A stretch of DNA of 64,000 nt from positions 3,124 through 67,123 of the forward strand of contig DFVG01000008.1 in NCBI GenBank assembly GCA_002379985.1. The letters run 5' to 3'. Positions 36,746 through 45,750 of the stretch are shown piece by piece. The notes under the pieces are model-generated. The model saw nothing but the letters and a program-made list of their open reading frames with translations, ran no database searches and was not told the DNA's origin. A program made the translations under genes and the position numbers. Each line of letters starts with the position of its first letter. The stretch's first letter is position 1. The DNA is from Flavobacteriaceae bacterium UBA4166 (GTDB lineage: Bacteria > Bacteroidota > Bacteroidia > Flavobacteriales > Flavobacteriaceae).

Positions 36746-38275
36746 CTACTTAACGATTAATTGAACAGTATTGTAATTGCCGTCTACTGTTATAAAGCTA
36801 ACTAAGTAAGTTCCCGAGGATAGATTAGAAACGTCATATTCATTATTAATCTGAAAGTTAAATATCTTAACAAGATTACCGCTCATTGTATGAATCTTTA
36901 CATCACCCGAAGTATTTGCTGAACTAAGACGGAAAGATCTATCTGTTGGATTCGGGTACACAACAATGTTTTTATTTCTTGAAAAGTTCTGTTCTGAAGA
37001 TAGCGTTCTATCTAAATTCAGTAACCAAACAGCTCCTTTTTGAAGACCGAATTCACTATCTCCATATGCTCCAACCGCTAAGTGCAACGTACCATTCAAA
37101 TAACCAACGGTAGACACAGAGTGCCCAAAATAGTCATCTTCACCTAAATCGTAATCGAATCCTTGAAGTCCTTCACCATATTTTTCAAAACTATCTACTG
37201 TACCATCGCTATTAAGGTTTAGAATATAAAAGTGGTTTCGCTGGCACCCTACGATCAAATCCGGTTTTCCGTCCTGATTAATATCATCAGTCAAATTTGT
37301 AGATCTTCCAAATCGAACATCTTCCAAAAGCTCTTCATTAAAATTTCCTTCAACTTCACTAATTTTCTGAGTAGAAAGTACTGTTCCGTCTGATGCCATA
37401 AATAAAATATATAACGCTCCCTTATTATTTCCACCGTCATCATCGCGATAGGCTCCTACGGCTAAGTCGATAACTCCATCCTCATTAAGATCACCCAAAT
37501 TGGTTATGGTTGCACCGAAATAATCTTGAAACTCTAATGATAGATTCAAATTTCCTTCTAATTCGCTAATTTTTTGATGCTCTTTTACTGTAAAATCTTC
37601 ATTCAAGAATAAGATCCAGACTGCTCCCCGTTGGTCACCACCGTCACCATCTCTTCTAGCCCCCACTGCTATATCAATAGTTCCATCACCATTCAAATCT
37701 CCGATATTCTCAATATCACTTCCAAAAACGTCCCAAACATCTAAATCTCCCGTAAAGTTTCCATGAATCTCATTAATTTTTTGATAAGATGCGACGGTTC
37801 CATTGGATTCTAGAGAAATAATGTAAATTCCTCCGTATCGATGCCCGGCTTCATTATCATACTCAGCACTTACTGCAATCTCTACAAGACCATCATCATT
37901 CAGATCTCCAAGATATGCGATGGAACGTCCAAAATAATCCCAATCCAACAAATCTGCAGTAAAATTACCTTCTGTATCACTTATTTTTTGAACATCCTTA
38001 ATAGTGGTGTCTTCATTTAAAAAAGCAATATAGATGGCTCCTTTATTAAAACCACCGTCATCATCTTGATTAGCTCCTATGGCAATATCAGCAACTCCAT
38101 CTCCATCTAAATCCCCTATCCCTTCGACAGAATGCCCAAACCAATCTTCATTTTCTAATTCAGATTCAAAGTCGCTACTCCCACCATTAATGTTTGTAAA
38201 AGAAGTAATTTCATATTCTTGTGCATAGTTAAATAACGTAAATAGAATTAGTATTACTGGAAGAGCCTTTTTCAT
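36746..38275 (-). CDS. Integrin-like FG-GAP repeat protein with T9SS type A sorting domain
   Basis: 509 aa. The Sec signal ends near NYAQ. About six FG-GAP blades of ~65 residues follow, each with a calcium loop and an IAVGA core: DLDGDGVADIAIGA, DLNDDGLVEIAVSA, DLNGDGTIDIAVGA, DLNEDGVIDLAVGA, DINQDGKPDLIVG. The C-terminal ~75 residues (YPNPTDRSF... GTYLVSF) are a Por secretion tail, so it should reach the surface by T9SS. It is likely an adhesin or binding propeller. The DNA here is clearly more AT-rich than flanking genes. Confidence 0.86.
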   Translation of the reverse strand: MKKALPVILILFTLFNYAQEYEITSFTNINGGSSDFESELENEDWFGHSVEGIGDLDGDGVADIAIGANQDDDGGFNKGAIYIAFLNEDTTIKDVQKISDTEGNFTADLLDWDYFGRSIAYLGDLNDDGLVEIAVSAEYDNEAGHRYGGIYIISLESNGTVASYQKINEIHGNFTGDLDVWDVFGSDIENIGDLNGDGTIDIAVGARRDGDGGDQRGAVWILFLNEDFTVKEHQKISELEGNLNLSLEFQDYFGATITNLGDLNEDGVIDLAVGAYRDDDGGNNKGALYILFMASDGTVLSTQKISEVEGNFNEELLEDVRFGRSTNLTDDINQDGKPDLIVGCQRNHFYILNLNSDGTVDSFEKYGEGLQGFDYDLGEDDYFGHSVSTVGYLNGTLHLAVGAYGDSEFGLQKGAVWLLNLDRTLSSEQNFSRNKNIVVYPNPTDRSFRLSSANTSGDVKIHTMSGNLVKIFNFQINNEYDVSNLSSGTYLVSFITVDGNYNTVQLIVK

Positions 38276-38319
38276 GCAGAAAGTATTAATATTACGCCAA
38301 TATACAAGATTATTTCGTA

Positions 38320-39162
38320 ATGAAACTATTTATAATAATCCCGGCTTTCAACGAAGAAAAATTCCTTGCTAAAACATTGGAGTCGTTATTAAAACAGACC
38401 TTACTTCCAACTCAAATTATAATTGTTGATGACAACTCAACAGATGAAACACTTAAAATTGCAAAGACTTTTACTGAAGCATATGAATTAATTTCTTACA
38501 CAGTTACTAATTCAACCCAAGATCATCAACCAGGATCAAAAGTTATAAACGCTTTCCAAAAGGGACTAACTAAAATTAATAGTAATTTTGATATCCTTTG
38601 TAAGTTCGACGCAGACCTTATATTTCCAGATCATTATCTCGAAGACATCGTAAAATTATTTGTTAAAAATCCACACTGTGGCATAGCAGGAGGGTTTTGT
38701 TCAATCCAAAAAAATGGAACATGGCAAACTGAGAATTTAACCAATAAAGACCATATTCGCGGTGCCTTAAAAGCCTACCGAAAGGAATGCTTTGAAGATA
38801 TAGGCGGACTCAAACACAGCATGGGTTGGGATACAGTTGATGAACTCCTCGCGAGATATCATGGCTGGGAAGTGATTACCGATACTTCCCTTGTCGTAAA
38901 ACATCTAAAACCCACCGGAAACGCCTATCATGCTTCTGCCAAATACAAACAAGGCGAAGCCTTCAAAACAATGCGATATGGCTTTTGGTTGACATTGATC
39001 GCTTCCGCTAAGCTGGCTTATAAAAAACGTAGTCTCTCTTTTTTTTGGAATACCCTTCAAGGATTCTGGAAAGCGCCAGAGGAATATATAGTTTCCGAAG
39101 AGGAAGGGAATTATATCCGGCAGTATCGTTGGCGCAATATTCGGAAGAAATTAGGGTTGTAG
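38320..39162 (+). CDS. Family 2 glycosyltransferase
   Basis: 280 aa GT-A fold enzyme using a nucleotide sugar. It has the IIPAFNEEKFLAKTLES start, IIVDDNSTDET, the metal motif FDADLIFPDHY, and GWDTVDELLARY as acceptor/active-site region. There is no membrane segment at the N-terminus. Acceptor unknown. The first two thirds of the gene are markedly AT-rich and the last third resembles the background (see findings). It is divergent from the FG-GAP gene, 44 bp away. Confidence 0.88.
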   Translation: MKLFIIIPAFNEEKFLAKTLESLLKQTLLPTQIIIVDDNSTDETLKIAKTFTEAYELISYTVTNSTQDHQPGSKVINAFQKGLTKINSNFDILCKFDADLIFPDHYLEDIVKLFVKNPHCGIAGGFCSIQKNGTWQTENLTNKDHIRGALKAYRKECFEDIGGLKHSMGWDTVDELLARYHGWEVITDTSLVVKHLKPTGNAYHASAKYKQGEAFKTMRYGFWLTLIASAKLAYKKRSLSFFWNTLQGFWKAPEEYIVSEEEGNYIRQYRWRNIRKKLGL

Positions 39163-39231
39163 AAATAACGAAGCATTAACGTTCGTAACTCCACGGATTA
39201 CTTACTTTTATTTTTTCAAACTTTTGCCCGT

Positions 39232-40305
39232 ATGCAACGCACTACTTTACTCCTAATATTACTCGCATTCCTCACCACTTCGCTACCTGCACAAGAAACG
39301 GTGCCTGTTAAAAAACCCAAGAACATCATCCTACTTATTGGCGATGGAATGGGGCTTAGCGAGATTTCAGCCGCACAGTTTTTTAACGAGGGACCATCAC
39401 ATTTTGACAGGTTTCCTATCATCGGACTCATAAAAACCTCTGCCGCCGATAATTTGATCACTGATTCGGCTGCCGGAGCCACAGCATTCTCATGCGGAAT
39501 TAAGACCTACAACGGCGCCATCGCAATGAATGTTCAGAAAAAACCGGTGAAAACTATTTTAGAACAAGTTTCGGAAATAGGGTATGCAACCGGATTGATT
39601 GCCACTTCTTCGATCACACATGCGACTCCTGCGAGCTTTTTTGCGCACGTAGAGAAACGACGACAGACCGAAGATATCGCGCAATTTCTACCGGAATCTG
39701 ATGTGGATTTTATCGCTGGTGGCGGCTTACAGTATTTTAATAAAAGAAGTGATCAACTCAACCTCATTCCGAAACTTCAACAACACGGCTTCGCCGTAGA
39801 CACGACTCGTTTAGGAAACGTCAGCGAAGCACAAAAACAAGTATATTTACTAGCGGACGATGGGATGCCACGAATGTCTGAAGGACGTGGTTCTTTTTTA
39901 TCGAAAGCGACCGAATTAGCATTGAAAAGCTTGTCAAAGAACGAGGAAGGTTTCTTTTTAATGGTGGAAGGGTCGCAGATCGACTGGGGCGGTCACGCCA
40001 ATGAAGCCGGGTATCTTATCAGTGAGTTGATCGATTTTGATAAAGCGATTGGCACCGCGTTGGATTTTGCTGAAAAAAACGGCGAAACATTGGTAATTGT
40101 GACTGCTGATCATGAAACAGGCGGTTTCACGCTTTCCTCAGATAAGCGAAATTACAACAAGATTCTGCCCTCATTTTCTACGGATGGTCACTCTGCCACC
40201 ATGGTTCCGGTATTTGCAAAGGGACCGGGAGCCAACATTTTCTCGGGCATTTACGAAAACACGCAAATTTATCATAAAATGAGTGCTTTAGTTCTCGGAA
40301 AGTAA
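39232..40305 (+). CDS. Alkaline phosphatase
   Basis: 357 aa PhoA-superfamily phosphatase. A Sec signal (~20 residues, ending PAQE) sends it out of the cytoplasm. Metal and catalytic motifs are IGDGMG (36-41), the nucleophile Ser79 in TDSAAGATAF, EGSQIDWGGHAN, TADHETGG and a final DGHSATMVPVF. At 357 aa it is shorter than E. coli PhoA (~450 after processing), as in other compact bacterial members. Stands alone between the glycosyltransferase and the mla genes. Confidence 0.93.
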   Translation: MQRTTLLLILLAFLTTSLPAQETVPVKKPKNIILLIGDGMGLSEISAAQFFNEGPSHFDRFPIIGLIKTSAADNLITDSAAGATAFSCGIKTYNGAIAMNVQKKPVKTILEQVSEIGYATGLIATSSITHATPASFFAHVEKRRQTEDIAQFLPESDVDFIAGGGLQYFNKRSDQLNLIPKLQQHGFAVDTTRLGNVSEAQKQVYLLADDGMPRMSEGRGSFLSKATELALKSLSKNEEGFFLMVEGSQIDWGGHANEAGYLISELIDFDKAIGTALDFAEKNGETLVIVTADHETGGFTLSSDKRNYNKILPSFSTDGHSATMVPVFAKGPGANIFSGIYENTQIYHKMSALVLGK

Positions 40306-40320
40306 CTCCCTGCGCTCGGT

Positions 40321-40328
40321 TAATTTTG
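40321..40328 (+). promoter_or_regulatory. Probable -7 element for mlaE-mlaF
   Basis: TAATTTTG, an exact TAnnTTTG match, 24 bp before the mlaE ATG. A second weaker copy (TACTTTAG) lies a few bases downstream. Confidence 0.4.
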
Positions 40329-40352
40329 TTACTTTAGCAGTAGATACCCGCT

Positions 40353-41090
40353 ATGAAATATTTGTCTGACATTGGTTCTTATTTTTTAATGCTGAAAAAA
40401 ACATTCAGCAGACCCACTAAAACTTCAGTGATTCGAGAACTTATTTTCAAGGAAATCGATGAACTTATTATTAATTCCTTGGGAATTGTTGCCTTTATCT
40501 CTTTTTTCGTGGGAGGCGTTGTGGCCATACAAACGGCCTTGAACATCAACAATCCCTTGATCCCAAAATACCTCGTTGGATATGCCACGCGTCAGTCGGT
40601 GGTCTTAGAATTTGCCCCTACTTTTATTTCCATTATCATGGCCGGTAAAATGGGGGCTTTCATTACGTCCAGCATTGGTTCCATGCGCGTTACGGAACAA
40701 ATTGATGCCTTGGAGGTTATGGGTATCAACCCATTAAATTACTTGGTGTTTCCAAAGATCGTAGCCTTATTGTTCTATCCTTTCGTCATTGTTATCTCTA
40801 TGTTCTTAGGAATTGTAGGAGGATGGGTCGCTGCCGTGTATGGAAATTTCACCTCTTCCGAAGCATTTATCACCGGGCTTCAAGAAGATTTTATACCCTT
40901 TCATGTACTCTATGCTTTCATAAAAACAACACTCTTTGCATTTATATTGGCCACGGTACCTTCTTGGCAAGGCTTTTATATGAAGGGAGGAGCTTTAGAG
41001 GTTGGGAAAGCGAGTACCAACTCCTTTGTTTGGACCAGTGTATTGATCATTCTCACCAATTATATTGTAACCTCTTTATTACTTAGCTAA
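40353..41090 (+). CDS. mlaE: MlaE-family ABC transporter permease
   Basis: 245 aa inner-membrane permease of a phospholipid-trafficking (Mla/MCE) ABC transporter. It has five to six membrane segments, the family motif around VGGVVAIQTALNI, and APTFISIIMAGKMGAFITSSIGSMRVTEQIDALEVMGINP. The ATPase gene follows with a TAATG overlap. No MCE (MlaD) gene is adjacent, so the third component must lie elsewhere. Confidence 0.92.
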   Translation: MKYLSDIGSYFLMLKKTFSRPTKTSVIRELIFKEIDELIINSLGIVAFISFFVGGVVAIQTALNINNPLIPKYLVGYATRQSVVLEFAPTFISIIMAGKMGAFITSSIGSMRVTEQIDALEVMGINPLNYLVFPKIVALLFYPFVIVISMFLGIVGGWVAAVYGNFTSSEAFITGLQEDFIPFHVLYAFIKTTLFAFILATVPSWQGFYMKGGALEVGKASTNSFVWTSVLIILTNYIVTSLLLS

Positions 41091-41860
41091 TGATACGTGT
41101 GGAAGAAATTCATAAAAGTTTTGGTTCCGATCACATTCTGAAAGGAATCTCTACGGAATTTGAGAAAGGGAAAACCAACTTGATCATAGGACAAAGCGGT
41201 AGCGGAAAGACCGTATTTTTAAAATGCTTGCTAGGCTTATTTGAACCGGAAGCGGGACGTATCATTTATGAAGATAAGGCCATTCAAGACATGGATGCCG
41301 ACGCCAAGAGCGATCTTCGTGAAGAGATGGGCATGGTATTTCAGGGAGGGGCGCTCTTTGATTCCATGAATATTGAAGAGAATGTAATGTTTCCACTTCG
41401 CATGTTCAGCAAACAAAAGAAAGCCGATATGTTGGAGCGAGTGAACGAAGTATTGGCACGCGTCAACCTAGAAAATGTCAATAAAAAATTTCCGTCAGAA
41501 ATTTCAGGAGGAATGCAGAAACGTGTTGCGATTGCTCGTGCTATCGTCAACAAACCAAAGTATTTGTTCTGTGACGAACCCAATTCGGGCTTAGACCCTA
41601 AAACCGCCATTCTGATCGACAATTTGATTCAACAGATTACACATGAATTCAATATCACTACGGTCATTAATACCCACGATATGAACTCGGTGATGGAGAT
41701 TGGTGAGAAGATCGTATTCCTTCAGAAAGGGAACCTAGCTTGGCAAGGAGATAGTAACGAGATCTTTAAAACCGACAATAAAGATGTGACAGATTTTGTC
41801 TACTCTTCAGATCTTTTTAAAAAGATTCGAGATATTCAGAACCAAGAAATACGGGGCTAA
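41090..41860 (+). CDS. mlaF: ABC transporter ATP-binding protein (MlaF-like)
   Basis: 256 aa ATPase. Walker A is GQSGSGKT at 34-41, the signature SGGMQKRVAIARA, Walker B YLFCDEPNSGLDP, and the switch histidine is in INTHDMNSV. The GM in the signature (SGGM) is typical of MlaF. It energises lipid movement with the MlaE permease just upstream (TAATG overlap). Its 3' end overlaps the convergent DUF389 gene by 4 bp. Confidence 0.92.
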   Translation: MIRVEEIHKSFGSDHILKGISTEFEKGKTNLIIGQSGSGKTVFLKCLLGLFEPEAGRIIYEDKAIQDMDADAKSDLREEMGMVFQGGALFDSMNIEENVMFPLRMFSKQKKADMLERVNEVLARVNLENVNKKFPSEISGGMQKRVAIARAIVNKPKYLFCDEPNSGLDPKTAILIDNLIQQITHEFNITTVINTHDMNSVMEIGEKIVFLQKGNLAWQGDSNEIFKTDNKDVTDFVYSSDLFKKIRDIQNQEIRG

Positions 41861-43305
41861 TTGCCTTCGATCGCCAAGGTATCTAATTTCATTTTATACT
41901 GAAGCCAAGCAGCCAATTTCTCGGCATTTTGTTCTCTCTCTCTACGATTCAATCCATTTTTCCAAGCTACGGTAAAGACCGATAGCGTATCAATTTTCTC
42001 GAAATTATCAGTGATCTTTTCCGAAAGACTCAACGACTCCAGTTCGGGATAGATGATCTTTGCTTCCTTGGTCACGTCGGTAAACTTCACTTGTTCTCTT
42101 AAGGTAAGACGCGCCACCTCATCTTCTAAAAATTGAATACGTTCGTTCTTATCACGCAAGGTATTTTCATTCTTTACATAGAGCTCTTCCAAAATATCCG
42201 CTTTCAAATCTCCTGAAATTTGCGCCGCCAGTTCCCCGCTTCGATCTGCGCCTTGATAAATTCGAAGGTTGCAGCCTTCAAGGTTTTCGGTCGCTTCTAA
42301 TTCCTGCATCCACTGATTGATCTTAGGTTGCGGTACGGGCTGCCCGATCAAATAGACATCAATATTCTTTGATTTATAATCTTGGGTGAACTTCACTACT
42401 TCCGCCCCTTCATATCGAATGATATTTTTTACGAAATCTTTGGTGCGTTGCTCAAAGACTTGCTGGTCTAACAAATTAATAAACAACCAAACACTGGGAA
42501 CCATCACGATAACGGCAATAAGCGACGCCACTTGTGCGATTCTCTTACGGCGCTTTGAGTTGGCATACCGAACCAACGGAAAACGTAATAATTTTGCTAC
42601 CAAAAACGTAGACAAGGCGATAAATACCGCATTGATGGAAAATAAATAGAGGGCACCTCCGGCAAATTCTAAATTTCCGATGGCCAATCCGTATCCCACG
42701 GTACACAACGGCGGCATCAGTGCGGTGGCGATGGCAACCCCAAAGATGACACTCGCAATCGTTCCGCTTTTTGTTTTCGCCACAATGAGTGCGAGTCCGC
42801 CAAAAATAGCCACCAACACATCCAAGATCGTTGGATAGGTTCTCGCAACAAGTTCTGGTGTCTCTTCTCGAATGGGCGATACAGTGAAATACAGAAAAGC
42901 GGTGAGCACACTAAGAACAACCATCACTCCCAAATTGATAAGAGAACGTCGTAATGTTTCCACATCGTTGATGGCTACGGAAAGTCCCACCCCTACAATC
43001 GGACCCATAAGGGGTGAAATTAACATGGCACCGATCACGACCGCCGTGCTACTCACGTTGAGACCAATAGACGCCACAAAGATCGAGAAGATCAAGATCC
43101 AGGCGTTGTGACCTTTAAAGGGGATATCTTTTTTTACGGCCGCTACGGTCGCGTCTCTATCGGTATCGCTTCGGATATCGAGAAGTTCTGAAAAGAATTT
43201 TTTCAGACTTTCCCAAGCCGTTAATTTGGCAGCTTCAAAGGCTGCTTGTTTTTGTCGATCTTGTGATCCTGAAGGATTTGTATTATTATTTTGCTCCTGC
43301 TCCAT
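41857..43305 (-). CDS. DUF389/TIGR00341-family membrane protein with C-terminal cytosolic extension
   Basis: 482 aa. A soluble N-terminus (~1-70) leads to about seven membrane segments (~70-280) with the DUF389 signature IGAMLISPLMGPIVGVGLS. The C-terminal ~200 residues are soluble and include a coiled-coil-like stretch (NENTLRDKNERIQFLEDEV). The family is uncharacterised. Last gene of an SDR-sprT-manC-DUF389 run on the minus strand, 3 bp after manC. Confidence 0.85.
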   Translation of the reverse strand: MEQEQNNNTNPSGSQDRQKQAAFEAAKLTAWESLKKFFSELLDIRSDTDRDATVAAVKKDIPFKGHNAWILIFSIFVASIGLNVSSTAVVIGAMLISPLMGPIVGVGLSVAINDVETLRRSLINLGVMVVLSVLTAFLYFTVSPIREETPELVARTYPTILDVLVAIFGGLALIVAKTKSGTIASVIFGVAIATALMPPLCTVGYGLAIGNLEFAGGALYLFSINAVFIALSTFLVAKLLRFPLVRYANSKRRKRIAQVASLIAVIVMVPSVWLFINLLDQQVFEQRTKDFVKNIIRYEGAEVVKFTQDYKSKNIDVYLIGQPVPQPKINQWMQELEATENLEGCNLRIYQGADRSGELAAQISGDLKADILEELYVKNENTLRDKNERIQFLEDEVARLTLREQVKFTDVTKEAKIIYPELESLSLSEKITDNFEKIDTLSVFTVAWKNGLNRREREQNAEKLAAWLQYKMKLDTLAIEGN

Positions 43306-43308
43306 CTT

Positions 43309-44391
43309 CTAAATATATTGATCGCCGTATTGCTGGCGTACGTCTGCTACTAATTTTTTGATGTCTTGTTCTTTGGTTTTGGGGTAGATCATCAAAACCC
43401 CTTCTTTGTCAACTACGATATAATCCTTTAAGCCATCAAGAACCACCAATTTATTTTGTTCGGTATAGATCATATTTCCTTCGGCATCTGCAGCATGTAG
43501 GGTTGCCCGTACCGTTGCGTTTTCATGGCTGTTCACTGAAAGTTTATCATGTAATGCGCCCCAAGTACCCAGATCGTTCCAGTCGAAACCAGCTTCTTTC
43601 ACAAATACATTGTCGGCTTTTTCCATGATGGCATAATCAATCGAGATGTTTTCTGCCTTTTCATAATTATTTCTTACAAAATCGTTTTCTTCGGAAGTGT
43701 TATAGACAGGTTTTCCTTCCGAAAATAATGCATGCATCACAGGCATATGGGTTTCAAATGCTTTTGTAATGGATTCAACACTCCAAATAAAGATTCCGGC
43801 ATTCCAATAAAAATTTCTTGCTGCAACAAATTTTTTGGCGGTTTCGTAATCCGGTTTTTCACGGAATTGTTCCACTTTTTTAATAGCATTAGCAGCTTCC
43901 GAAGCACTTTCAATATACCCGTATCCCGTATTTGGAAACGCGGGAGGAATGCCCAAGGTAAGTAGATGGTCCTCATTCGAGCAACGCTCAAAGCATGTAG
44001 CTACATCGGTTTGAAAAGCCGTCTCATCTTCGATCCAATGGTCGCTGGGAGCTACTAACATCATAGCCTCAGGGTTCTCTTTTTGTATTTTCATGGCTGC
44101 CATCAGGATACAGGGAGCGGTATTGCGCATCGCCGGTTCAAGAATGACTTGTGATTGATTGATTTCGGGCAATTGCTCAAGGGTTAATTCCAGATAGCGC
44201 TCATTGGTAAGGATGCGAATGTTTTGCGGAGGCACCAATTTAGTAAGGCGGCTACATGTCTTTTGCAGCAAACTTTGTCCGGTTCCCAACATATCGTGAA
44301 ACTGTTTTGGGAATTGTGACGTGCTTACCGGCCAAAATCGAGATCCGATTCCGCCTGCCATGATCACTGCATAATAATTCGTATTCATCAT
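43309..44391 (-). CDS. manC: Mannose-1-phosphate guanylyltransferase
   Basis: 360 aa nucleotidyltransferase that makes GDP-mannose from mannose-1-phosphate and GTP for surface polysaccharides. The pyrophosphorylase motif is MAGGIGSRFWPVSTSQFPKQF, with APSDHWIED, the FREKP segment and AGIFIWSVES downstream. No phosphomannose isomerase domain is fused (the bifunctional form is ~470 aa). Two adjacent ATGs (44391, 44388) could serve as start. One base after sprT. Confidence 0.92.
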   Translation of the reverse strand: MMNTNYYAVIMAGGIGSRFWPVSTSQFPKQFHDMLGTGQSLLQKTCSRLTKLVPPQNIRILTNERYLELTLEQLPEINQSQVILEPAMRNTAPCILMAAMKIQKENPEAMMLVAPSDHWIEDETAFQTDVATCFERCSNEDHLLTLGIPPAFPNTGYGYIESASEAANAIKKVEQFREKPDYETAKKFVAARNFYWNAGIFIWSVESITKAFETHMPVMHALFSEGKPVYNTSEENDFVRNNYEKAENISIDYAIMEKADNVFVKEAGFDWNDLGTWGALHDKLSVNSHENATVRATLHAADAEGNMIYTEQNKLVVLDGLKDYIVVDKEGVLMIYPKTKEQDIKKLVADVRQQYGDQYI

Positions 44392-44392
44392 A

Positions 44393-44989
44393 TTATTTCA
44401 AAAATTCTACTTCCGCATTGGGATTGAACAAATACAATCTACCGGTCGCAACTTCTAAACATTCATATCGCTTTACACGTTTCTTTCCACGCTTAAAAAT
44501 CTTGCCATTGTACAGTCGGAATTCACCTCCCAACGGGATTTCAAATATATAGTTTTTATCGTTCGGTGGGTCAAATTGTTTCAATGCCAACGATAAAGGG
44601 GTATCGGTGTCACTGCTTGCCTTCGGGTTCTTGAAATGGCGCGCTAACAAGGGTAATAATTGCTGCGGAAAGACTTCCGGCCTGAGAAACGGTAACATCA
44701 ACCGTTGGAAGGTCTGCTTCCATTCTTTTCCATGGGGTTTGATGGTATTTCCGTAAGTACCAAAAGCTACCAAGTGAGCGATCTCATGTACCGTTGTAAT
44801 GAGAAAGCGATATGGATTTAGATTGGCGTTGACCGTGATCTGATGGCTTCCATCTTCACGTTTGCGATAATCGCCATGCCTAGTAACCCGTTCATTCACA
44901 ATTTTTAAGTGTACATGATGTGTTTGAACGAGTTGAAAAATAGGTGAAACAGCAGCAGACGGTACATATTTAGCTAAAACATCTTCCAT
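44393..44989 (-). CDS. SprT-like zinc metalloprotease domain protein
   Basis: 198 aa from the ATG at 44989 (MEDVLAKYVP), one base after the SDR stop; a 17-codon extension would lie in the upstream gene. The zinc motif is HEIAHLVAFG (His68, Glu69, His72) with a third ligand likely His86 in KPHGKEW. The C-terminal ~60 residues may be a small beta domain (YNGKIFKRGKKRVKRY). SprT-like proteins relate to SPRTN DNA-protein crosslink proteases; the activity here is unproven. Confidence 0.88.
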   Translation of the reverse strand: MEDVLAKYVPSAAVSPIFQLVQTHHVHLKIVNERVTRHGDYRKREDGSHQITVNANLNPYRFLITTVHEIAHLVAFGTYGNTIKPHGKEWKQTFQRLMLPFLRPEVFPQQLLPLLARHFKNPKASSDTDTPLSLALKQFDPPNDKNYIFEIPLGGEFRLYNGKIFKRGKKRVKRYECLEVATGRLYLFNPNAEVEFLK

Positions 44990-44990
44990 A

Positions 44991-45677
44991 CTAGGGAGTG
45001 GAATTGGAAACTTGCAATACCTTCCCGTTGTAGTACGCATTGCCGGTCAGGGCGAAATCGGCGATATAAACTGCCATTTGTTTCGCAGTTAATGGAGCTT
45101 TGTACCCCGGAAAGGCTTCTTCCAGCATTTCAGTTTGAACAGCCCCTAGTGCCAGAGCATTGAAGGAAGGCCCCATATCTTTATATTCTTCGGCTAGCAA
45201 TTCGGTCAAGGTGATCACAGCACCCTTGCTACTACTGTATGCGCTCAAGCCTGGAAATTTCACACTTCCTTGAATACCGCCCATGCTACTTATGTTGACC
45301 ACATGTCCGTTTTTGGTCATAAACGGAATAACCTCTTTTGTAATCGCTACAAGGCCAAATACATTTACCTCATACACTTCCTTGAACTCTTCCAGCTTCA
45401 TCTTAGCGAAGGGTTTATTTTCAAGGTTTCCAGAGTTATTGATAAGCACATCCACCTTCCCGTCCCAGTTTTCAGAAACAAACTTAGAAACTTTTTTGAT
45501 GTCTGTGGAACTTGTAATATCACAGGAGAAACACGTACAGTTGGAAATGTCTAGTCCGGAAACGGGAACTTCATTTCTTGAAAGGGCTAGAATATTATGG
45601 CCGGCATCGGTAAGAATAGGCACCATTTCGTAGCCAATTCCTCTACTCGTTCCGGTAATAATGATGTTTTTCTTCAT
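44991..45677 (-). CDS. Short-chain dehydrogenase/reductase
   Basis: 228 aa Rossmann-fold oxidoreductase. The NAD(P) motif is TGTSRGIGYE at the N-terminus, then LINNSGN, the catalytic serine in VVNISSMGG and YxxxK in SAYSSSKGAV. The substrate cannot be read. The start at 45677 (MKKNIIITG) is preferred over the six-codon extension. First gene of the SDR-sprT-manC-DUF389 run, with spacings of 1 to 3 bp. Confidence 0.9.
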   Translation of the reverse strand: MKKNIIITGTSRGIGYEMVPILTDAGHNILALSRNEVPVSGLDISNCTCFSCDITSSTDIKKVSKFVSENWDGKVDVLINNSGNLENKPFAKMKLEEFKEVYEVNVFGLVAITKEVIPFMTKNGHVVNISSMGGIQGSVKFPGLSAYSSSKGAVITLTELLAEEYKDMGPSFNALALGAVQTEMLEEAFPGYKAPLTAKQMAVYIADFALTGNAYYNGKVLQVSNSTP

Positions 45678-45750
45678 GATCTTAAAGATACACAAATCCC
45701 GCTAGGTTCCTGAGAACAAAGCGGGATTCTGTAGGGTTTTGAAGAGGCTC

